Origin: an uncultured Erythrobacter sp.
GTDB taxonomy: Bacteria; Pseudomonadota; Alphaproteobacteria; Sphingomonadales; Sphingomonadaceae
NCBI GenBank assembly: GCA_947258465.1
Contig: CAMYIQ010000009.1
Coordinates: forward strand, 1 to 5,843
Length of the DNA: 5,843 bases
Reading direction: 5' to 3'
In this document: positions 1 to 4,635 of the stretch, one piece after another
How the letters are laid out: each line of letters opens with the position of its first letter
Position numbering within the stretch: position 1 is the stretch's first letter
Translations under genes and position numbers: made by a program
Notes under the pieces: model-generated
Databases searched by the model: none
What the model was told of the DNA's origin: nothing
What the model saw: the letters and a program-made list of their open reading frames with translations, nothing else

Positions 1-40
1 CAGCGTTATCCTAATGGAACTAACTGCAGGGCGAAAATTA

Positions 41-65
41 GCAGGTCTGTTCCTCGAAGACCTGC
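41..65. repeat. Perfect 8-bp inverted repeat (hairpin)
   Basis: The arms gcaggtct (41-48) and agacctgc (58-65) are exact reverse complements around a 9-base loop. Read on the minus strand, the stem is followed by TAATTTTC, a weak T-rich tail, so it might act as a terminator for minus-strand transcription coming out of the transposase debris. The T tract is interrupted, so I list it as a hairpin and not as a terminator. The rest of 1-122 shows no supportable gene. Confidence 0.45.
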
Positions 66-122
66 AAAATAGTCCCACGACTTTCAGAGCGAATTGCGTC
101 GCGATAGCCGCCTTCCAATGAG

Positions 123-148
123 TGACGTGACCCCCTGATCTTCCCCCC
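123..148 (-). repeat. Probable right terminal repeat of the outer IS3 element
   Basis: The plus strand reads tgacgtgaccccctgatc and then a run of C. It begins 8 bases beyond the stop-codon side of the transposase tail that ends at 157. IS3-family elements typically end in TGA...-type inverted repeats just past the transposase stop, so position and sequence agree. The partner end is absent from the window, so the exact boundary is an inference. Confidence 0.5.
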
Positions 149-156
149 AGCCGGGA

Positions 157-327
157 TTAGAGCCGAGCTGCGTTGATGCGTATGAGCGCGGTTGAAGCAA
201 TGGGCTGCGCAGCGGAGCCCGTAGGGCGTGGCGAAGCAGGCCATTGCTTATCTAGTTCGGCGGCGAACGCCGCCGGTGTCGCGTAGCCAAGGGATGAGGG
301 CGGTCTCTCTCGGTTGTAGTCTTCCAC
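157..327 (-). pseudogene. IS3-family transposase, C-terminal fragment (OrfB tail)
   Basis: The fragment encodes 56 residues ending at TAA (157-159). Its start carries the signature DYNRERPPSSLGYATPAAFA, a variant of the DYNxxRPHSSLGYxTPxxFA stretch found at the end of the integrase core in IS3-family OrfB proteins. The usual His of RPHSSLG is Pro here. Full-length OrfB proteins are roughly 270-300 residues, so nearly all of the catalytic core is missing. Homology stops abruptly at 327/328, exactly where the end-like sequence of a second element begins (329). An open frame continues across the junction to 354, but those residues (a short DHPDGAG stretch) are read from the neighbouring element end and are not transposase sequence. 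It is clearly a relic. Confidence 0.8.
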
Positions 328-328
328 C

Positions 329-484
329 TGACCTGCCCCATCAGGGTGGTCCACCGGTTAAGTTAGAGTTCCGGCGGTTGGGGTCGCCCTGCTGGGCGGC
401 CTGGAGCGCAGCGTAAGGCAGCATGGCAGGACGAGGCAAGATTGTTTGTGGGGCCGGCGGCTGGTAGCCCAGCGAAGAGGGATT
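329..484 (-). pseudogene. Second transposase relic, C-terminal tail plus element end
   Basis: On the minus strand from 484 the frame reads NPSSLGYQPPAPQTILPRP and ends at TGA (341-343). SSLGYxPPAP is typical of the end of another subgroup of IS3-like DDE transposases, different from the SSLGYATPAAF type next to it. Only 12 bases beyond the stop is the sequence tgacctgccccatcagggtg (plus strand, 329 onward), which looks like the terminal inverted repeat of this element. Everything upstream of SSLGY is lost. The alternative, that this is a divergent internal piece of the neighbouring element, is less likely because two different copies of the SSLGY segment are present. Confidence 0.6.
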
Positions 485-486
485 CA

Positions 487-566
487 TGCAGCGAACACCG
501 CTGCCGGCCTCTCCCTATCACATCATCGACGATATTGAGCACACGGAACTTTTGTTCGGACGCCAC
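487..566 (-). pseudogene. IS3-family transposase, DDE-core fragment, frameshifted
   Basis: From 566 to 519 the minus strand reads ASEQKFRVLNIVDDV, matching the RFRVLNIVDDVTRECLA stretch around one of the catalytic aspartates in the IS3 OrfB integrase core. The similarity continues in another frame: after loss of one base near 516-518 the reading becomes RERPAAVFAA and then a TGA at 484-486. The type of core matches the kind of transposase that ends in SSLGYATPAAF, so this piece and 157-327 may be the two remaining ends of one element with the middle deleted and a second element inserted. It is too short and broken to be functional. Confidence 0.65.
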
Positions 567-591
567 CTAGTCGTGAGCAAATAAAAGTTCG

Positions 592-630
592 AAAAAGAGG
601 GCTCGACACAGCGAAGCGCCGAACCCTCTT
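592..630 (-). terminator. Intrinsic terminator of the receptor gene
   Basis: On the minus strand AAGAGGGTTCG (630-620) pairs with CGAGCCCTCTT (605-595) over 11 bp, with one G-T wobble. The last two Ts of the stem run into three more, giving TTTTT at 596-592. The loop can form a small inner GCG/CGC stem. The stem starts 17 bases after the receptor stop codon. This is a textbook rho-independent terminator and isolates the receptor transcript from the transposase debris downstream. Confidence 0.88.
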
Positions 631-647
631 GCAATTAGCGAGTAAGT

Positions 648-3380
648 TTAAAACTTGCCGCGCACGGTGATGCCGTAAGTCCGCGGTTCCGCAAGAAAAG
701 CGGAGAACGTTTGTTGCGGAGCCACGAAAGGCGTGTTGAAGGCCACCTGCGTATACCCAACGTCAAACAAATTATTGACCCATCCCTCGATCGCGAAGCG
801 ATCCGCAATATTGGTCAGACCCACACGCCCGTTCACTACGACGAAGCTGTCCTGTTCCTTGCCGAAGAGCAGGTCGGAGCCGGTGTTGTAATCACCAGCC
901 ATACGAGCGTTCACGAAGACCAGGCCTTCGAGCCCACTGTCGCCGATTGGCGGCGTCCACGTAAGCGACGATGTTGCCACGATCTCTGGTGCATTCGACA
1001 GGTTGTCGCCTGGCAGCAAGCGTAGTGCGGGGTCGAGCGGTGCCCCGGTATCGTCCCCGATAAGATTGTCTTCAAAGCTCGTATCAGAATAGGTGACGCC
1101 AAGGGTAATATCCAAATCACGAGCGGGCCGTAGATAGGTTTCGATCTCGACACCTTGAGCGATCACACCTGGTGCAACTTCATCGGAAGAGCATGCACCG
1201 GTTGTCGCGCTTGCGTCTCTGTCGGCCCCGCCGAGATCGCTATCGCAACTATTGACCGTCTGCACAATGTAGAACGCCCCATTGAACGTGTTCAACTGGA
1301 AGTTACTGAACTCTTGCCGGAAGCCTGCAATGCTAACCCCGAACTCGCGTGTCGAGTATTTGAGGCCGATCTCATATGCATCGACTGTTTCTTCATCGAA
1401 CTGCAGCGCGGCTGCCGAGATATTGGCCGGATCGAACGCAAGCGGATTTGACAGTGCAGACCTGTCGAGGTTGAAACCGCCCGCCTTGTAGCCGCGTGAA
1501 TACGAACCGTAGACTAGCAGATCGGGAGTTGGCTTCCAGCTCAGGATAGCCGTGCCGGTAAACTCCTCTTCTTCGCGCGAGTCTTCGAGAGAAACTCCAT
1601 CGAGCTCCGATGTCGAATTGCCTTGGCAGGAAAGGCTGATGATACCACCGGCCAGAGGTGCCAAAGTCGGAACACCCAGAAAGCCTCCGAGCAGATTGCG
1701 GTTTGTCGGACAAACCGTGTTGTCGTTGCGGAAAGTTGCGTCGAAGTCCTTGGTTTCGTTTGTATAACGAAGCCCCAGCGTCAAATCGAGCGTATCCGTG
1801 ATCGCAAAGATATTATGCGTGAAGAACGCGAAGTTCTCACTCGTCTGATTGTAGACCTCGCTGACCGTTCCCAAATCGCTGATGCTTGCAAGGTTGTTGA
1901 TACCTGCGAGGATCGCCGGGGTTGCAGCGCCGAATGCCGGGCTTCCGGTCAGCGTACCGTCCAATGCCGCCACGTTGGCACCCAGGCAATTGGAAGCCCC
2001 CGGATTGACCAAAGCCGGGTTGATCGCGATAGCGATGCGGCACGCTACGAAATTGCCGTACTGGGTGCCGAACCGCAGATTGTCACGCACCTGCAGTTCT
2101 TCATTGGCGTAATACGCGCCGATCAACCAATCGAGTTTGCCATCGAAGGCCTCACCGGTAAGGCGCAGTTCCTGAGTGAATGTTTCAAAGTCTCGAGCAA
2201 GAGCATTCTCGGTCGGAGCGCGGTAGAGAATATCGACAGTAGTGTAATCGGTGTCAGATCCCTGGCTGTTGGCATATTCACGGTAGCCCGTGATAGACGT
2301 CAACGTGACGTTCCCGAAATCCCAATTGATCTCAGCCGAAATACCGTAGTCTTCGGTTTCGCCTTCATAGCTTCTGCCCGGCGTAGGGTACAGGTCGCGG
2401 TTGAATGTATCCTGGGTGAGGGCACGCGGATCCTGCCCAAGCGCAAGCAACACGGGAACGATCGGATTTGCGGTACTCGTCAGGGCGGCCCCATCCGATG
2501 GCCTCGTAAAGGGATCAAATCCAGCGCTGATCCGTGCAAGCGGAGCAAACTCGGGCTGGACGAACGTCGCGGCACAGCACGCTTCGTCCTTTTTGGAATA
2601 ATCCCCGACAAGGCGAATGGACAGGTCGTCATTGGGTTCGAACAGGAGCTGACCGCGGACCAGATAACGATCGCGATTGTTGATCGTCCCGCCGTTGGTA
2701 ATATCGTTGTAGAAGCCGTCGCGCTCAAAATACACGCCGTCCACACGCGCAGCTACGGTGTCGCCAAGCGGAGCGTTTATGCCACCTTCGACGCGGATCG
2801 CATCATAGTTGCCATAAGTGAAGGCCCCGTATGCGCTGAAATCGAACTCGGGCGGTGCGGTGTAGATATTGATCAGGCCTGCCGATGAGTTCCGCCCGCC
2901 CAGAGTACCTTGGGGACCGCGAAGGATTTCGACCCTGTCGATAGGGCCGAGCTCACTCAGGGCGCTTCCCGAACGAGAGCGATAGACTCCATCGACAAAA
3001 ACCGCGACCGAACTTTCCAGACCAGGGTTGTCGCCGACCGTGCCGATACCGCGAATACGCGCGGAACCGTTAGCTTCGTTGCCGGTGGAAGACACCAGCA
3101 GGGACGGTGCAACCTGGTTCAGCTCACGTATGTCGCTGGCGCCCGAATTCTGGAGGGTTTCTCCGGAAACAGCTGACACGGCGACTGGAACATCCGCCAA
3201 GACCTGCGATCGCCCTTGCGCGGTAACAATGATTACGTTTTGGTCTTCGACATCGGCCCCTTCAACCAGATCCGCATCGGGTTCGCCAACATCCTGGGCG
3301 AAGGCGGCTGTCGGTGTGAAGGCAAGTGCCGCTGCCAATGCACCAAGGGCGCAATGGTGGCGTGATGGAAATCTTTTCAT
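648..3380 (-). CDS. TonB-dependent outer-membrane receptor
   Basis: This encodes a 910-residue outer-membrane beta-barrel receptor that should import a ligand into the periplasm using TonB-ExbBD energy. Residues 1-28 form a signal peptide with likely cleavage after AFA (28/29). A TonB-box-like NVIIVTA lies near 48-54. The plug domain covers about 60-175 and includes RIRGIGT (108-114) and EILRGPQGTLGGRNSSAG (151-168); Phe or Tyr is commoner than the first Gly after TL. The barrel carries VYGSYSRGYKAGGFN (623-637) and ends in a GWVNNLFD strand region (866-873) with a terminal Phe910. The mature protein has exactly eight cysteines in four close pairs: 268/269, 447/465, 557/585 and 712/730. The ATG follows a strong ribosome binding site, and length is normal for the large sphingomonad-type receptors. 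The ligand is unknown; the flanking acyl-CoA dehydrogenases hint at a lipid-like or steroid-like carbon source and not necessarily iron. Base composition is visibly lower in GC than the dehydrogenases. Confidence 0.95.
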   Translation of the reverse strand: MKRFPSRHHCALGALAAALAFTPTAAFAQDVGEPDADLVEGADVEDQNVIIVTAQGRSQVLADVPVAVSAVSGETLQNSGASDIRELNQVAPSLLVSSTGNEANGSARIRGIGTVGDNPGLESSVAVFVDGVYRSRSGSALSELGPIDRVEILRGPQGTLGGRNSSAGLINIYTAPPEFDFSAYGAFTYGNYDAIRVEGGINAPLGDTVAARVDGVYFERDGFYNDITNGGTINNRDRYLVRGQLLFEPNDDLSIRLVGDYSKKDEACCAATFVQPEFAPLARISAGFDPFTRPSDGAALTSTANPIVPVLLALGQDPRALTQDTFNRDLYPTPGRSYEGETEDYGISAEINWDFGNVTLTSITGYREYANSQGSDTDYTTVDILYRAPTENALARDFETFTQELRLTGEAFDGKLDWLIGAYYANEELQVRDNLRFGTQYGNFVACRIAIAINPALVNPGASNCLGANVAALDGTLTGSPAFGAATPAILAGINNLASISDLGTVSEVYNQTSENFAFFTHNIFAITDTLDLTLGLRYTNETKDFDATFRNDNTVCPTNRNLLGGFLGVPTLAPLAGGIISLSCQGNSTSELDGVSLEDSREEEEFTGTAILSWKPTPDLLVYGSYSRGYKAGGFNLDRSALSNPLAFDPANISAAALQFDEETVDAYEIGLKYSTREFGVSIAGFRQEFSNFQLNTFNGAFYIVQTVNSCDSDLGGADRDASATTGACSSDEVAPGVIAQGVEIETYLRPARDLDITLGVTYSDTSFEDNLIGDDTGAPLDPALRLLPGDNLSNAPEIVATSSLTWTPPIGDSGLEGLVFVNARMAGDYNTGSDLLFGKEQDSFVVVNGRVGLTNIADRFAIEGWVNNLFDVGYTQVAFNTPFVAPQQTFSAFLAEPRTYGITVRGKF

Positions 3381-3383
3381 GTG

Positions 3384-3393
3384 CCTCTCCTCT
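3384..3393 (-). promoter_or_regulatory. Ribosome binding site of the receptor gene
   Basis: The minus strand reads AGAGGAGAGG here. The AGGAG core (3391-3387) lies 6 bases before the ATG at 3380, near-ideal spacing, and supports this start codon together with the signal peptide that begins right after it. Confidence 0.85.
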
Positions 3394-3494
3394 AAGAATG
3401 TGCCCCATCCTAGGCACTAGTCGATGTTAGAAACGATGCCGATAAGCGCGTTTCATTTCAAGACTTGGTAGATGAATTGACGGATTATTTCACA

Positions 3495-3504
3495 TTGTCG
3501 ACAA
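3495..3504. repeat. Perfect 10-bp palindrome ttgtcgacaa
   Basis: The sequence ttgtcgacaa equals its own reverse complement. It lies about 115 bases upstream of the receptor start and directly beside the larger hairpin at 3505-3526. It could be a half-site or full site for a dimeric regulator. A palindrome of this length can also arise by chance. Confidence 0.35.
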
Positions 3505-3526
3505 GCATGTGGCAAAAATGCCATGC
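3505..3526. repeat. Imperfect inverted repeat gcatg...catgc
   Basis: The core tggca-aaaa-tgcca (3510-3523) is a perfect 5-bp inverted repeat with a 4-base A loop. An alternative longer pairing joins gcatg (3505-3509) with catgc (3522-3526) and continues inward with a 2-base bulge. On the minus strand the loop is T-rich, but no T tract follows the stem, so it is a poor terminator. An operator upstream of the receptor gene is possible. Confidence 0.4.
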
Positions 3527-3549
3527 AGGTCACTACATGCAGGTTTCTA
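3522..3549. repeat. Two tandem 14-bp direct repeats
   Basis: The unit catgcaggtcacta (3522-3535) is followed at once by catgcaggtttcta (3536-3549), identical at 12 of 14 positions. The second copy contains the stop codon of the small dehydrogenase chain (TAG, 3549-3547), and the first overlaps the adjacent inverted repeat. It may be a chance duplication or paired binding sites for a regulator of the receptor gene. Confidence 0.55.
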
Positions 3550-4617
3550 GTAGCCAGAAAGCTTGGAAAATCGGTCCTTTAACCAGCTCGACGAACCGAA
3601 GCTCTGCTCCAGCACGCGGGCGCGCTTGAGATAGAAGCCGACGTCGTACTCATCGGTCATGCCGATCCCGCCGTGCAGCTGGATGCCCTCGTTTGCCATG
3701 GTGTGCATAACGCGGTTGGCTTCCGTCTTGGCGATGGTCGCCGCGCGCGCCACGCCGAAGCCGGCATCGACGGCTTGCAGGCCCGCCTCGACCGCGCTGC
3801 GCATCTGGGCGAGATCGGCGAAGAGGTCCGCCATGCGGTGTTGCAGCGCCTGGAAGCTCGCCAGCACCTGGTTGAACTGCACGCGCTGCTTCAGATAGTC
3901 GAGCGTGTCGTCGAACACTTGCTGCGCCATGCCGAGCATTTCGGCTGCGGTGAGCACGCGCGCGCGGTCGAGCACGTCATCGAGCAGGCTGTCGCCGCCA
4001 TTGGCGAGCTTCTCCGCCGCCGCGCCGTCGAAGGTGACGTCGGCATGGCTGCGCTGGTCGGTCAGCTTGCGGGTGGTGAGCGCGACGCCGTCGCCTTTCT
4101 CGACCAGGTAAAGCCCGTCCTTCGCCGCGACGACGAACAGGTCCGCACCATGCGCTTCATGGACGAAGGCCTTGGTGCCGCTCAGCTTGCCGTCGGACAC
4201 ACTGGTCTCGATCTTCGCAGGATCGTGGCTCGGCCCTTCGTCGACGGCGAGGGTGGCGATGGCCTCGCCGCTCGCCAGCCTGGGCAGCCACCTGGCCTTC
4301 TGCTCGTCGCTGCCGCCAAGAACGATCGCCGAGGCGGCGACGGTGTTCATCACCAGCGGGCTGGCGGTGAGCGTCTTGCCGAGTTCCTCGACGACGAGGC
4401 CCGCGGACAGGAAGCCGAAGTCCGACCCGCCATGCTCTTCGGGGATGATGACCCCGGCCCAGCCCATCTGCGCCATCGTCGCATAGGCGTCGCGGTTGAA
4501 GGCTTCGGGCTCGCCGCTGGCGCGGACCTTGCGGAATTCGGTGACCGGGCTTTCGTTGACGGCCCAATCGCGCGCCATGTCGCGCAGCATTTCCTGTTCT
4601 TCGTTGAGAACGGCCAT
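3547..4617 (-). CDS. Acyl-CoA dehydrogenase, small non-catalytic-type subunit
   Basis: This 356-residue protein has the acyl-CoA dehydrogenase fold. The N-terminal helical domain (about 1-115) includes GWAGVIIPEEHGG (52-64). The middle beta domain (about 120-205) lacks the usual TEPxAGSD motif and has DEGPSHDP (126-133) instead. The C-terminal domain (about 210-356) carries YLKQRVQF (241-248), SFQALQHR (254-261) and QLHGGIGMTDEYDVG (313-327). The usual Gly after RVQF is Asn249. Both known positions of the catalytic glutamate seem empty: DRARV (217-221) has Ala219 where long-chain-type enzymes have the Glu of an ER pair, and FGSS (340-343) stands where medium-chain-type enzymes have YEG. It therefore resembles the small chain of heteromeric dehydrogenases (PimD type, or the FadE partner chains of mycobacterial steroid enzymes). 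The partner gene lies 18 bases upstream. The ATG is preceded by AGGGGAG at 8-base spacing. The substrate is unknown. Confidence 0.9.
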   Translation of the reverse strand: MAVLNEEQEMLRDMARDWAVNESPVTEFRKVRASGEPEAFNRDAYATMAQMGWAGVIIPEEHGGSDFGFLSAGLVVEELGKTLTASPLVMNTVAASAIVLGGSDEQKARWLPRLASGEAIATLAVDEGPSHDPAKIETSVSDGKLSGTKAFVHEAHGADLFVVAAKDGLYLVEKGDGVALTTRKLTDQRSHADVTFDGAAAEKLANGGDSLLDDVLDRARVLTAAEMLGMAQQVFDDTLDYLKQRVQFNQVLASFQALQHRMADLFADLAQMRSAVEAGLQAVDAGFGVARAATIAKTEANRVMHTMANEGIQLHGGIGMTDEYDVGFYLKRARVLEQSFGSSSWLKDRFSKLSGY

Positions 4618-4619
4618 TG

Positions 4620-4632
4620 TCCTTGCTCCCCT
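4620..4632 (-). promoter_or_regulatory. Ribosome binding site of the small dehydrogenase chain
   Basis: Within the 18-base gap after the upstream stop codon the minus strand reads AGGGGAG (4632-4626), 8 bases before the ATG at 4617. A second purine stretch AAGGA (4624-4620) is only 2 bases from the ATG and is less likely to be used. The tight gap supports co-translation with the upstream gene. Confidence 0.7.
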
Positions 4633-4635
4633 CTC

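Larger units (their letters stand above)
123..566 (-). mobile_element. Mosaic of degraded IS3-family insertion sequences
   Basis: This block joins three transposase fragments in the same orientation: a piece of the DDE core (487-566), the tail of a second type of transposase (329-484) and the C-terminal tail of an IS3 transposase (157-327). Two element-end sequences start with TGAC, at 123 and at 329, and both read inward on the plus strand, so each looks like the downstream end of an element coding on the minus strand. No matching upstream ends and no target duplications can be seen. The simplest reading is that one IS3 element was hit by another and that both were then shortened by deletion. 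It cannot transpose by itself. Confidence 0.7.
3381..3546 (-). promoter_or_regulatory. Intergenic leader of the receptor gene
   Basis: These 166 bases between the small dehydrogenase chain and the receptor are distinctly AT-richer than the dehydrogenase genes. They are long enough for an own promoter. I could not find a convincing -35/-10 pair; TTGTCG and TTGAAA hexamers occur on the minus strand but without a good -10 at proper spacing. Short palindromes and repeats crowd the dehydrogenase-proximal end (3495-3549). No intrinsic terminator with a T tract follows the dehydrogenase gene, so readthrough into the receptor is also possible. Confidence 0.45.

Noticed and set aside
38..244. A 68-codon minus-strand frame running past the IS end.
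   Set aside because: It overlaps the recognisable transposase tail in another frame and crosses the probable element end. It shows no domain or ribosome binding site.
363..566. A 67-codon minus-strand open frame as a small gene.
   Set aside because: It begins with transposase-core residues and then crosses a frameshift into a different frame of a second transposase tail. It is a chimeric accident of decay.
1623..2888. A 421-codon open frame on the plus strand, antisense to the receptor.
   Set aside because: It lies wholly inside the receptor gene. Its translation has no recognisable domain, is rich in Arg, Val and Ile typical of an antisense shadow, and has no convincing ribosome binding site, while the minus-strand receptor is unmistakable.
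3505..3526. Intrinsic terminator for the dehydrogenase operon.
   Set aside because: The stem is short and the minus strand after it (CATGCTTGTCG) has no T tract. It is kept only as an inverted repeat with possible operator function.
3505..3549. CRISPR-like array from repeated catgcaggt units.
   Set aside because: Only two adjacent units with no spacers are present, and the second overlaps a stop codon.
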